Both the position numbers and the translations under genes were made by a program. From Verrucomicrobiales bacterium (GTDB taxonomy: Bacteria > Verrucomicrobiota > Verrucomicrobiia > Verrucomicrobiales > DEV007), in NCBI GenBank assembly GCA_029213005.1, contig JARGPI010000005.1, positions 62,001 to 126,000 on the forward strand: a DNA stretch of 64,000 nt, in the 5' to 3' direction. The notes under the pieces were generated by a model. It did not search any database and was not told the DNA's origin. It was given only the letters and a program-made list of their open reading frames with translations. Of the stretch, positions 46,305 to 55,422 are shown in pieces; the first letter of the stretch is position 1, and each line of letters opens with the position of its first letter.

Positions 46305-46906
46305 TGAAGTCGCTCGCAGTCTGTTTGGCATTAACAATGGGAACCCATCTGTGCTTCGCCGGGCCCCCTCTGTTTAACGGCAAAGATCTCTCAAACTGGG
46401 AAATCAAAGGTAAAGCGGTCTGGACGGTCGAGAACGGCATCATTACCGGAGGACAGGACGGCGACCCGAAAAAAGCGGGACTTCTGATTTCAAAAGAAAA
46501 TTACAGCGATTTTGATCTGTCATTCGAATTCGAGATCGACGAACACGGAAAATACAACAGCGGAGTCTACTTTCGACTGCAGCCAAGTATCAAAGGGCCC
46601 AGACTGCAACTGAATCTGGGGCGCGGCGTCGCGGATGAACCCGTCGGTCTGTATCTCGATGACTGGCTCGACAAGGGAGATGCAACCGACCAGTATCGCC
46701 GCCCGGGAGAATGGAATCACATTCGGTTGAAGGTGGAAGGGGCACGAATTGAAGTTTGGCTCAACGGCGAAAAAATTGTCGATTTTAAAGACCCTGTCCT
46801 TCTCAACAACTATCTCATCCCGGGAAAAATCGCCTTTCAAACCTACGGAGCGGAAGGACACGCCGGTTGGGTCAAATTCAGGAAACTGGAGCTTCAGAAT
46901 TTATAG
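46304..46906 (+). CDS. Exported DUF1080 / 3-keto-disaccharide hydrolase-like protein
   Basis: 200 residues from ATG 46304, which overlaps the preceding stop (TGATG); the frame is open upstream but inside the previous gene. Signal peptide KSLAVCLALTMGTHLCFAG. Then a single DUF1080 domain: PLFNGKDLSNWEIKG, VENGIITGGQDGD, FDLSFEFEIDEHGKYNSGVYF, RPGEWNHIRLKVEGARIEVW, and IAFQTYGAEGHAGWVKFRKL. Some members cleave 3-keto-glucosides. Third gene of the DUF1592-DUF1552 operon. It is a stand-alone counterpart of the N-terminal domain of the giant protein at 30852. Confidence 0.9.
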   Translation: MKSLAVCLALTMGTHLCFAGPPLFNGKDLSNWEIKGKAVWTVENGIITGGQDGDPKKAGLLISKENYSDFDLSFEFEIDEHGKYNSGVYFRLQPSIKGPRLQLNLGRGVADEPVGLYLDDWLDKGDATDQYRRPGEWNHIRLKVEGARIEVWLNGEKIVDFKDPVLLNNYLIPGKIAFQTYGAEGHAGWVKFRKLELQNL

Positions 46907-46909
46907 TCA

Positions 46910-46924
46910 GTCGAAATTTTCGAC
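46910..46924. repeat. Short palindrome at end of operon
   Basis: GTCGAAA-T-TTTCGAC, a perfect 7-bp inverted repeat 4 bp after the DUF1080 stop. It could be a transcription end hairpin with a one-base centre or a binding site for the next gene's promoter; no T run follows. Confidence 0.4.
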
Positions 46925-47009
46925 CACATGGGCTGTTTTTCAGCAAAATCTGTGATAGAATTCGCGTATGTTGTGGAACTCGCAGTCGTCTATTGTTTGT
47001 ATCAAGAAT

Positions 47010-49274
47010 ATGACGTGCAAGATTCCAATCCCCCAGTTTGCTCAGTTTCTCTCTCTTACGATAGCCCTCGCGACTGTCTCATTAACACCTCTGGCAGCAA
47101 TTGAGGTCACCACTGAGAGCTTAAGAACCACAGAATCGAAAATTCAGAACCTCGTCAGTAAAAATCTACCGGCGACCGTTGCTTTAATCCCGGGAGATCC
47201 GAAACGCCAATACGGAACCGGCAGTGGTGTGATTGTCAGTGAAGATGGACTGATCCTCACAGCAGCGCACGTCACCATGGGCATGAATGATTGGGTGACC
47301 GTGCTTTTCCCGGATGGCACCCGCGCCAAAGGAAAAGTTCTCGGTATGGATTTCACACGGGACTCCGGGATGGTTCAGATTGTCGATAAAGGGAAATTCC
47401 CTCATGTTGAAATCGGTCAGTCCACTGACCTCGAGGAAAACGAATGGTGCATTGCCCTCGGACATGCTGGCGGCTACCAACCCAATCGCCCTCCTCCGGT
47501 CCGTCTCGGTCGCGTAATCCAGAACGATCAAAAAGGTTTTTTGAGAACTGACAGTGCCTTGATCAGTGGAGACTCCGGTGGCCCGCTTTTTGATATCGAT
47601 GGCAAATTGATCGGCATTCACTCGAACATCGGCTCGAGCCTCTCTCAAAACAACCACGTCCCGATTTCCACCTATTTAACCAACTGGAACCGGCTCAAGA
47701 ATAACGAGCGTTTTGGCGGGGACGAAGACAATTCCCTGTTGTTAAATCCGGATCGTCCCGTCATCGGAGCCAGTCTCGGCGATATCAAAGGACGAAGTGG
47801 CGCTCTCATTGAAAAGGTGGTGCGTCGCTCACCGGCAGCAAAAGCAGGTTTGCGGACCGGTGATCTCATCATCAAAGCGAACGAGGTTCCGGTGAAAGAC
47901 AGCGATGCGTTAATCGAAGCGATCCGGAAGCACCGCCCCGGCGAATCAATCAAACTTACGGTAGCCTCCGGTAAGGTGGAGAAGAAAGTCGCCGTCCGAC
48001 TGGTCGCTGCGAAGACCCTGAACGGCAGTTCTGCTGGCACCGGTCCACGAAATCAGAAACAGCGATTGCCCAAGCGGACGCCTCAGGAAACCAAAGAGCT
48101 ACAGGAGGAGTTTGACCAAATTCTTCGTGAATCGATTGCCGAAGGGAAACTCAAATTAACAGAGAACCTATACCAGAAATTTCACAGTCCGGCTGATTTC
48201 ACCCAGTTTATGGAGCGCTTCAAAAAAACGCTGTCAGAAAGCGAAATGAAAACGCTCTATCGTATTTCCGCCGAACCGAAACCGATCCCGGTGGTTCCGG
48301 CGACTTTTGATCCGGATGCTGAGTTTGAGGTCGGTGAGGAGTTTTTCAGGAATGTACTCACCTCGTTTCATCCCTCCAACTCGAGAGCATCAGACGCCAC
48401 TCATTTGGTATTCCGGGGGAACGATTGGAAAAGCCTTTGCACCGTAATCAGCGAAGATGGTTACGCCCTGACCAAGTTCAGCGAAATCGACACCAAGAAT
48501 AACCAGAAACTCGGGGTCCTGATCGCCAAAGGAAAGCTGGTTCCCGCGAAGGTGGTCAAAACGTTCGCTGATTTTGATTTGGCACTGATTAAACTCGAAT
48601 CACAATCACGACTCGCAGCGATTGATCTTTCCGGTCAATCACTGGGTCTGCCTCCGGGAACGATGATCAGTGCACCGGGCACCGGACGGGACCCGATCGC
48701 AATTGGCTTGGTTAGCGTTTCCCCCCGCAGCCTGTCGGGGGAAAATAAAGGCTTCCTCGGAATCGGAACCGCTTATCATAAAAACGGCGTTGAAGTCACC
48801 ATGGTTCTGGATGATGCAGCCGCCTCAATCGCCGGAATTAAGGAAGGCGACATCATCACGAAGATTGACAACCAGGTCTGCGATACCCCGGAGAAATTGA
48901 TCCGCCAAATCAGCAGAAAACGTCCCGGAACGAATGTCATCATTCAACTGCTCCGCAATGGGCGCGGCACCACTTTTAAAGTTACTCTCGGCGATCGGAA
49001 GGTTCTCGACGAAGATGCACCCGACCCCAGTGGCCGAATGAATAAAATGGGCACGAAAGTCAGTGAAGTTAGCGGCGGATTCCCCAAAGTAACGCAAACC
49101 GATCTCCCTTTGACTCCCCAGCAGTGCGGTGGCCCGGTTGTGGATTTGGACGGTAATGTCATCGGAATCAATATCGCCCGCGCGGGACGCATTAAGTCGT
49201 TTATGATCCCGATTGAAGAGGTCCGCAAACTGGTCGCGCCGATTTTATCAAAAGTTGCAAAGGTAACGAACTAG
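47010..49274 (+). CDS. Exported HtrA-like protease with second inactive module
   Basis: 754 residues from ATG 47010; a start 14 codons earlier is less likely. Signal peptide QFLSLTIALATVSLTPLAA. The first module is an active S1C trypsin-like domain: ILTAAHV (His87), TRDSGM (Asp118), ISGDSGGPLFD (Ser189). PDZ1 follows (about 250-335; GALIEKVVRRSPAAKAGLRT). After a helical linker comes a second trypsin-like barrel (about 460-575), then PDZ2 (about 585-660, GVEVTMVLDDAAASIAGIKE), then the strand pair QTDLPLTPQQCGGPVVDLDG that belongs to the barrel. In this half the Ser position is Cys706 and no catalytic His is present, so it is presumably a regulatory pseudo-protease. It probably acts in periplasmic protein quality control. 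Confidence 0.85.
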   Translation: MTCKIPIPQFAQFLSLTIALATVSLTPLAAIEVTTESLRTTESKIQNLVSKNLPATVALIPGDPKRQYGTGSGVIVSEDGLILTAAHVTMGMNDWVTVLFPDGTRAKGKVLGMDFTRDSGMVQIVDKGKFPHVEIGQSTDLEENEWCIALGHAGGYQPNRPPPVRLGRVIQNDQKGFLRTDSALISGDSGGPLFDIDGKLIGIHSNIGSSLSQNNHVPISTYLTNWNRLKNNERFGGDEDNSLLLNPDRPVIGASLGDIKGRSGALIEKVVRRSPAAKAGLRTGDLIIKANEVPVKDSDALIEAIRKHRPGESIKLTVASGKVEKKVAVRLVAAKTLNGSSAGTGPRNQKQRLPKRTPQETKELQEEFDQILRESIAEGKLKLTENLYQKFHSPADFTQFMERFKKTLSESEMKTLYRISAEPKPIPVVPATFDPDAEFEVGEEFFRNVLTSFHPSNSRASDATHLVFRGNDWKSLCTVISEDGYALTKFSEIDTKNNQKLGVLIAKGKLVPAKVVKTFADFDLALIKLESQSRLAAIDLSGQSLGLPPGTMISAPGTGRDPIAIGLVSVSPRSLSGENKGFLGIGTAYHKNGVEVTMVLDDAAASIAGIKEGDIITKIDNQVCDTPEKLIRQISRKRPGTNVIIQLLRNGRGTTFKVTLGDRKVLDEDAPDPSGRMNKMGTKVSEVSGGFPKVTQTDLPLTPQQCGGPVVDLDGNVIGINIARAGRIKSFMIPIEEVRKLVAPILSKVAKVTN

Positions 49275-49293
49275 TGGCTAGGTTTGCGGCTCT

Positions 49294-50757
49294 ATGCCCG
49301 AGGAGATATCGCGACCTAATATTATCTTTATCATCACCGACCAGCAGCGTTTTGATACCATCAATGCGCTTGGTTATCCCTACGTCGATACTCCAAACCT
49401 GGACAGGCTAGTTAACGAAGGGAGCACTTTCACCAATTGCCATGTCACCGCTCCAAGTTGCGCCCCCTCGCGAGCCAGTTTATTTACCGGTCAATATCCA
49501 CATACAAACGGCATATTGAAAAATGCAGACCGTTGGACAAAAAGCTGGGTAAGTGACCTCGCCGATTCGGGATATCACTGCGTGAACGCCGGGAAAATGC
49601 ATACCTTCCCGTTTACCACTCCGTGTGGTTTTCACGAACGCTACGTGGTTGAAAATAAAGATCGCTATCTTGAGGGTCGCTATTTTTTTGATGAATGGGA
49701 CAAAGCTCTAGCTGCCCGCGGACTTACCAAGCAGCAACGCGAAACCTATCGGAAACGCGATGATTATCGCGATCGACTCGGTGCCTTTACCTGGGATTTA
49801 CCACCGGAAACTCAGTCGGATAACTTTGTCGGAAATCTGACAAAGTGGTGGCTCAAAACTCATCCCAAAGAAGATCTCCTGTTTCTTCAAATCGGATTTC
49901 CAGGTCCCCATCCGCCTTACGATCCGACACCGGAAGCACTGGCTGAATACCGGGATCGCGAGATTCCCTTGCAACCCGTGACTGAAGAGGACCTCGAAGG
50001 GCAACCGCAAGCTTATCAGGCAATGCGGAAACACAATAATGAGGTGGATCACGATTCGGTAGTTTTACCGCTAAATCCGACTGAAGCTCAACGCCTCGAC
50101 CAACGCCGACATTACATGGCAAACGTCACAATGATCGACCAGCAGATTGGGGAAATTATGACGTCTCTGGATGAGCAGGGCTACCTCGATAATTCAGTGA
50201 TTATCTTTACCAGCGATCATGGTGACTGCCTGACCGATCATGGCCATTCCCAGAAGTGGACATTTTACGAACAAGTGACGCGAATGCCTACGATCGTCTG
50301 GTCCTCTAACGGACGCTTCGGTGAAGGCGGCCGGAAAATTGATGAACTGACTTCTTTGTTTGATCTTGGCCCAACCATCCTCGAATTAGCCGACTGTTCG
50401 GTACCTGAGAATTTCATGGCGGAATCTCTACTTCCGGCACTGGAAAATAAGGAAGAATGGAAAGGTAGAGAATTTGTCTACGCCGAAGGTTGTCGGGACG
50501 GTAATTTTATCTCGGCGGACTATCAAACTATGATCCGGAGCCGGGACTGGAAGCTTGTCCATATTGCAGGAAGCGATCCCCTTGATGGTGGAAGCGAGGG
50601 GCAGCTCTTCGATCTCAAACAGGATCCGGATGAGCAGGTCAATCTCTGGCACTCGGAGCCTCACCAATCTATCAAACACGAGCTCATCAATCAGCTTTTT
50701 GAATGGAGGGTTTCCACGGGATTTCACTCCGCCTCCCACTACGCAATGGCCCGCTGA
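49294..50757 (+). CDS. Sulfatase without signal peptide
   Basis: 487 residues. Type I sulfatase/alkaline phosphatase fold: NIIFIITDQQRFDT (metal site), formylglycine motif SCAPSRASLF with Cys56, then FLQIGFPGPHPPYDPTP, VIIFTSDHGDCLTDHGHSQKW (metal Asp/His) and a C-terminal YQTMIRSRDWKLVHI. The protein starts MPEEISRPN with no signal peptide, so it may act in the cytoplasm on imported sulfated compounds, unlike the exported sulfatase at 39989. No better upstream start was found; only 19 bp separate it from the protease gene. It converges with recN. Confidence 0.9.
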   Translation: MPEEISRPNIIFIITDQQRFDTINALGYPYVDTPNLDRLVNEGSTFTNCHVTAPSCAPSRASLFTGQYPHTNGILKNADRWTKSWVSDLADSGYHCVNAGKMHTFPFTTPCGFHERYVVENKDRYLEGRYFFDEWDKALAARGLTKQQRETYRKRDDYRDRLGAFTWDLPPETQSDNFVGNLTKWWLKTHPKEDLLFLQIGFPGPHPPYDPTPEALAEYRDREIPLQPVTEEDLEGQPQAYQAMRKHNNEVDHDSVVLPLNPTEAQRLDQRRHYMANVTMIDQQIGEIMTSLDEQGYLDNSVIIFTSDHGDCLTDHGHSQKWTFYEQVTRMPTIVWSSNGRFGEGGRKIDELTSLFDLGPTILELADCSVPENFMAESLLPALENKEEWKGREFVYAEGCRDGNFISADYQTMIRSRDWKLVHIAGSDPLDGGSEGQLFDLKQDPDEQVNLWHSEPHQSIKHELINQLFEWRVSTGFHSASHYAMAR

Positions 50758-50765
50758 ATATTTTG

Positions 50766-52406
50766 CTATTGCTCCAGCATTTTACCGGCAAGGGCCAGGG
50801 TTTCATCCCCGACTCCGCCCAGCATCCTTGCCAGTTCTTCGACTCGATCGTCATTTTCGACTTTATCTATCCGGGTGATCGTTGAGTCATCCACCACCGA
50901 TTTTTTCACCATATAATGATGCCGGGCCATCGCCGCGACCTGCGGCATGTGGGTTATCGCAATGACTTGATGTTTCTCACCCAGCGCCGCCATTTTCTCT
51001 CCAACCGCTCCCGCAATCTCCCCCCCGACGTTGGCGTCTATTTCATCAAAGACCATCAAAGGGGTTTCATCTTCAACGGCGAGAGCGCTCTTTACCGCGA
51101 GCATCACCCGGGACATTTCGCCACTGGAGGCGACAACCCGAAGCGGTTTCAGTTCCTCGCCCGGGTTGGGGCCGAACATGAACTCCACTTTTTCGAGACC
51201 GGTCGTTCCGGGGGCATCCATCGGCTCAAAACCAATCTCAAATTTCGACTGCGTAAAACCCAATCCCTCAAGGTGAGCCCGAATTTCGGATTCAAGACCG
51301 CTCGCTTTGGCAATTCGCTTTCGACTCAACACAGCACCTTGACGCGTCAGTTTTTCCGACGCTTTTGAGAGCAGACTTTCGAGCCGTGCGGTTTCCTCAT
51401 CACGATGATCAACCTTGCCGAGTTTTGTCCGAACCGCCGCCTCATAACTCAGCACATCCCGAATGGTTTGACCATATTTTCGCTTAAGACTCTCAACTTG
51501 ATCAATGCGATTTTCCATTTCCACCATCTCCGCCGGATCGATCTCCAGATTTCCGGTGTATTCGCGGAGACATTGTTCCACTTCTTCAATTTCGAGTCGG
51601 GCGGAATCAAAAGAACCAATCACCTCTTTTGTCTCTGGATCCAGGCTTTCCAGATCCTTCAAATACTTCCTCGCTTTGGTCATTGCTGCGATCGCATTGC
51701 CCAGTGAATCAATGGATTCATTCGCCGACGAAATCAGTCGCGCGGCATTTCTTGCCTGAGAATATCGCCGCTCCAGCGCCTCCATCTCCTCTTCAATTAG
51801 CGCCGCGTTGGTGATCTCCTCGAGTTGATAGCGCAACAGTTCGATTTCCTGATCACTGGCAAAACCCTCTTCCTTAAACTCTTCCAGAACGCGTTTCGCA
51901 TTGTCCCAGTCCCGATAGGCTTTTACGTAGCTCCCCAGTTCCGGTTCACAACCTGCATAGGAATCCAGCATCGCGAGTTGTCTCTCCCGCGAGATCAATG
52001 ATTGATGCTCGTGCGGTCCGTGCAGATCGATGAGAAGACCTCCCAATCGCTTCAACACCGCCAGAGTGCAGGGACAACAATTCACAAACTGGGTGTTCCC
52101 ACTGCCGAAACTGCGCTTAATCAGAAGAGAATCGCCCTCGCAGGGATCCAGCCCGCATTCTTCCAATAGCTGGTTTACCGCCGTAAGATTGGTCGACAGC
52201 TTGAAAATTGCTTCCACCCGACAGGTGGACTCTCCCCTGCGGATCAAATCTCGGCTGGCCCGTTCGCCAAGAATCAGTTTCAGGGCTCCCACGATCATCG
52301 ATTTACCGGCACCGGTCTGCCCTGTGACGCCAATCAAACCGTGACCCAGCTCCCAGGTGATATCTTCGACCAACGCGAGATTTTTGATTTTTAAAACAGC
52401 AAGCAT
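50766..52406 (-). CDS. recN: DNA repair protein RecN
   Basis: 546 residues from ATG 52406 (MLAVLKIKNLALVED); eleven codons upstream are open but unlike the family. SMC-like ATPase for double-strand-break repair. The ATPase halves have GVTGQTGAGKSMIVGAL (Walker A), LHGPHEHQSLISRERQLAML, ASSGEMSRVMLAVKSAL (signature), and LMVFDEIDANVGGEIAGAV (Walker B), separated by a short coiled-coil (about 160-380). It ends VAAMARHHYMVKK and DDRVEELARMLGG. Eight bases separate its stop from that of the sulfatase. Confidence 0.95.
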   Translation of the reverse strand: MLAVLKIKNLALVEDITWELGHGLIGVTGQTGAGKSMIVGALKLILGERASRDLIRRGESTCRVEAIFKLSTNLTAVNQLLEECGLDPCEGDSLLIKRSFGSGNTQFVNCCPCTLAVLKRLGGLLIDLHGPHEHQSLISRERQLAMLDSYAGCEPELGSYVKAYRDWDNAKRVLEEFKEEGFASDQEIELLRYQLEEITNAALIEEEMEALERRYSQARNAARLISSANESIDSLGNAIAAMTKARKYLKDLESLDPETKEVIGSFDSARLEIEEVEQCLREYTGNLEIDPAEMVEMENRIDQVESLKRKYGQTIRDVLSYEAAVRTKLGKVDHRDEETARLESLLSKASEKLTRQGAVLSRKRIAKASGLESEIRAHLEGLGFTQSKFEIGFEPMDAPGTTGLEKVEFMFGPNPGEELKPLRVVASSGEMSRVMLAVKSALAVEDETPLMVFDEIDANVGGEIAGAVGEKMAALGEKHQVIAITHMPQVAAMARHHYMVKKSVVDDSTITRIDKVENDDRVEELARMLGGVGDETLALAGKMLEQ

Positions 52407-52430
52407 TTGTGAGAGGAAGAGATTCAGACT

Positions 52431-53252
52431 ATGGATCACAGCAAAAAAGTTGCAATGTCGCCATCAAATACAGAAATCATTTTTCTCGGCACCGGAACCT
52501 CTATCGGCGTTCCGGTGATTGGTTGTGACTGCGCCGTGTGCACCTCCGACGATCCGAAAAACAAACGGCTACGCTCATCTATTCTGGTCCGGAGCCCGGA
52601 GGGAACCATCGTCGTCGATACCGGCCCGGATTTCCGACAGCAATGTCTTCGCGAAAACATCACCCATATCGATGGTGTCATCTACACCCACCCACACACC
52701 GACCACATCATGGGCTTTGACGATCTGCGGAGGTTTACGGTAGGGACCGACGCCTCGCTGGATATTTATGCAAGGCCGTCCTGTATGTCCCGCTTGAAGG
52801 CATCTTTTGACTATGCCTTCAATGGCCAGAACAAATACTACGGCTATCTCAAACCGGTATCACACCCCATTGACGGACCCTTTTCTCTCTGCGGATGGAC
52901 AATCACACCGCTGGAGGTCAAGCATGGCAAAGTTGAAACTATCGGCTTCCATTTTTCATCGGAATCGGGGGAGCGCTTTGCCTATATCCCGGATGCGAAG
53001 ACCATCAGTGACAAGGCTCTGGATATCATTAAAGATACGCCTCTCCTGATTCTCGACGGTCTTCAAATGGGTCCTCACAACACCCACCTCTCGATTCCCG
53101 AATCGATTAAGATCGCCCACGAAGTCGGTGCAAAATGTACCTGGCTGACCCACTTCTCCTGCCGGGTCGATTACCGCGAACTGGAACCTGACCTGCCCCA
53201 CGATATCAATCTCGCCTGGGATGGCCTGACACTTTCCCTACCGACAGTTTAG
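52431..53252 (+). CDS. MBL-fold metallo-hydrolase, PhnP-like
   Basis: 273 residues (or 265 from ATG 52455). Metallo-beta-lactamase fold with IIFLGTGTSIGVPVIGCDCAVC (the Cys-rich segment is a structural zinc site in PhnP-like enzymes), VVDTGPDFRQQC, metal motif YTHPHTDHIMGFDDLR (HxHxDH), GWTITPLEVKHGKVETIGF, AYIPDAKTISD, LILDGLQ and TWLTHFSC. PhnP-type members are phosphodiesterases on cyclic phosphates. It starts 24 bp from the divergent recN and ends 38 bp before jetA on the same strand, so it may share a transcript with the Wadjet operon. Whether that link is functional or just positional is not known. Confidence 0.88.
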   Translation: MDHSKKVAMSPSNTEIIFLGTGTSIGVPVIGCDCAVCTSDDPKNKRLRSSILVRSPEGTIVVDTGPDFRQQCLRENITHIDGVIYTHPHTDHIMGFDDLRRFTVGTDASLDIYARPSCMSRLKASFDYAFNGQNKYYGYLKPVSHPIDGPFSLCGWTITPLEVKHGKVETIGFHFSSESGERFAYIPDAKTISDKALDIIKDTPLLILDGLQMGPHNTHLSIPESIKIAHEVGAKCTWLTHFSCRVDYRELEPDLPHDINLAWDGLTLSLPTV

Positions 53253-53290
53253 ATCGACGAAAGCTTCCTTTTCGGTAAAGTCGCCAGACT

Positions 53291-54766
53291 ATGGAACTTG
53301 AAAAGCTGACCTACTTTTTCGATAAATCGCCGGTGGTCCGCCTCCTCAGTGCTCAGAATGCGGCGTTCATGATCGACTTTTTCATGATCCAGTTCAAAAA
53401 CACCGACGAAATTTCAGTGCCTCATGAAAGACTACTCGCTGAGCTGATCGATTATCAGGAAGCGATTCAGGAGATCTATCCCGACCGTTTCTCCCAAAGC
53501 GCTTCCGACTACCTGACTCAATGGTGTGGTGAAGGCTCCAAATACCTCCGGCGATTTTTCGATACCAAAACCGATGAACCGCTCTACCAGTTGACCGATG
53601 CCTCAGAAACGGCGATTCGCTTCGTGCAGGAGACTCTGGAGCGACAGGATCAGGTCACCAGCAGCGAAAGTCGGATTCGAACAATCATCGATACCCTTCG
53701 CGACATATCAACCTATGCCACCAATGATCCCGAAAAGCGGCTCGCCGCTCTATTGGAACAGCGGGACAAAATCGAAGCGGAAATACAGGAGATTCGCGAC
53801 ACCTGGCACGCCGAACCGGAACACGAAGCATTGATCCGGTCGAAATTTCATTTTGTGGTCGACCTGCTGCGGCGGGTTTTGAGCGACTTCCGGCTCGTCG
53901 AAGAAGCTTTTCGGAAATTGACCCGGGAAGTGCAGCAACGCGAAGTCTCCGGCACCCTGACCAAAGGCGGACTGCTAGGCTACGTTCTTGAGGAGGAAGA
54001 CGCCCTCAAAGAATCCGATTACGGAGTGAGTTTCGGGGAATTTACCAATCTGATCTTATCCGGTGATCAGCAGGACAGTGTCAGGAAATTGATTAAAGAG
54101 GTCCGTCATCTCGACATGTTGAGTCACCATCAACAGGGGCTTGAAACCTTACGGCAGATGATGCCCGCCCTGACGAACGAGGCGGAACAGGTCAATCGAA
54201 CCATTCAAAGACTCTCAGGTTCGATCCGACGGTTCCTCGATCCTGAAATTTCATCGCACCTTCTTCGGGTCGGGGAAATGGTTGGCGAGATCAAACAACT
54301 CGCTATGAAATGCTCCGAAGAACCTCCGGGAAATGAATTTTTCATTGAAGTGGACTGTGATCCGGAACTGGATCTCCCGGCGATGCGGGACCTCAGAGTC
54401 CCTTCCGCAGCCGTGACCACGCAGCCCTTTCAGGACGTCGCTGTCTCGGACTCCGCCCGCACCCGCGCCTTCGACGAACTGCGCAAAATGAGGCGGCTGG
54501 ACTGGAAAGCGATGCAACATGTCATCCGGACCGAGACCCGCGAAGGCCCCGTCTCCCTGCCCCGCCTGCTCAAAGCGCATCCGCCTAAATCCGGAGCCAT
54601 CGAGGTTCTCGCCTACGTCCAGATCGCTAAAGACGAAGACCATATTATCGATCCCGCGCAGGAAGACGAAGTCATTCTCCCAGAGGGGGAAACCTATCAG
54701 GGCAAGCGGCGTCTCCTCATTCCCCGGGTCGTGTTTCGCCCCGCAAATGGTTCGTCCGGGAAATAA
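53291..54766 (+). CDS. jetA: Wadjet type I subunit JetA (DUF3375, kleisin-like)
   Basis: 491 residues, the usual size for DUF3375. The sequence begins LEKLTYFFDKSPVVRLLSAQN and continues with the family-like LTDASETAIRFVQETLERQ, RLAALLEQRDKIEAEI and GGLLGYVLEEEDALKESDYG, then helical segments. In type I Wadjet, JetA is the MukF/kleisin-like part that bridges the JetC heads. It is followed in order by DUF4194, SMC-like and DUF3322/DUF2220 genes, which makes the identification firm. 38 bp of non-coding sequence precede it, after the MBL gene. Confidence 0.93.
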   Translation: MELEKLTYFFDKSPVVRLLSAQNAAFMIDFFMIQFKNTDEISVPHERLLAELIDYQEAIQEIYPDRFSQSASDYLTQWCGEGSKYLRRFFDTKTDEPLYQLTDASETAIRFVQETLERQDQVTSSESRIRTIIDTLRDISTYATNDPEKRLAALLEQRDKIEAEIQEIRDTWHAEPEHEALIRSKFHFVVDLLRRVLSDFRLVEEAFRKLTREVQQREVSGTLTKGGLLGYVLEEEDALKESDYGVSFGEFTNLILSGDQQDSVRKLIKEVRHLDMLSHHQQGLETLRQMMPALTNEAEQVNRTIQRLSGSIRRFLDPEISSHLLRVGEMVGEIKQLAMKCSEEPPGNEFFIEVDCDPELDLPAMRDLRVPSAAVTTQPFQDVAVSDSARTRAFDELRKMRRLDWKAMQHVIRTETREGPVSLPRLLKAHPPKSGAIEVLAYVQIAKDEDHIIDPAQEDEVILPEGETYQGKRRLLIPRVVFRPANGSSGK

Positions 54767-54819
54767 CGTTGAGAGCGTGATGACAAACGCCTGAATTAGG
54801 CAAAAGTGCTGACACAAAA

Positions 54820-55422
54820 ATGGACGACGAAGACCTGCCACCCTATCGCGATTCCAACCTGGCTGCGGTGAAGCTTTTGAAAGGTGCGGTGTATTCCAGT
54901 GATCAGCCTGCCTGGGGCTTGACCAAAACGCATCGCGGCGAGCTTCAAGCCTTCTTTTCCCGCCTTGGATTGCGTCTCGTCGTCGATGAGAACGATGGCT
55001 TTGCCTACCTGCGGCAACTCGAAGATGAGGAAATGGACCTCGAGGGTTACGAGCAACTCCCCCGTCTCGTCAATCGCAAGCCCCTCACCTACGAACAAAC
55101 CCTTCTCGCAATTATCATGCGGGATGAGTTGCGGCGCTTCGATGGCGTCATGACCGATTCGGTTCGCTGCATTGTTCCAGCGGAGCAACTTTACGAAGCG
55201 TACCGCGACTTTTTCTCCGCCGCCGGAGACGAGAAAAAAGTGAGGGACAAATTTAACTCGGCGCTAAACAAGCTGGAGCAGTTTGGATTCGTTAAGAAAA
55301 TCACCCCGGAGCCTGCGGAATACGAAATCCGCCCCATTTTAAAAGCCCGCTTTACTCTGGAACGTCTTGCCGAGGTCAGGGAAAAACTCGCAGCCCATTT
55401 TGGAGGAAAAAATGATGGATGA
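54820..55422 (+). CDS. jetB: Wadjet type I subunit JetB (DUF4194, KITE-like)
   Basis: 200 residues. DUF4194 signature-like parts: NLAAVKLLKGAVYSSDQPAW, GLRLVVDENDGFAYLRQLED, LTYEQTLLAIIMRDELRRFD, and LNKLEQFGFVKKI. It corresponds to the MukE-like tandem winged-helix (KITE) subunit that binds JetA. The gap to jetA is 53 bp. The gene overlaps jetC by 11 bp (jetC ATG at 55412), with the jetC ribosome site GGAGG (55402-55406) inside its last codons. Confidence 0.92.
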   Translation: MDDEDLPPYRDSNLAAVKLLKGAVYSSDQPAWGLTKTHRGELQAFFSRLGLRLVVDENDGFAYLRQLEDEEMDLEGYEQLPRLVNRKPLTYEQTLLAIIMRDELRRFDGVMTDSVRCIVPAEQLYEAYRDFFSAAGDEKKVRDKFNSALNKLEQFGFVKKITPEPAEYEIRPILKARFTLERLAEVREKLAAHFGGKNDG

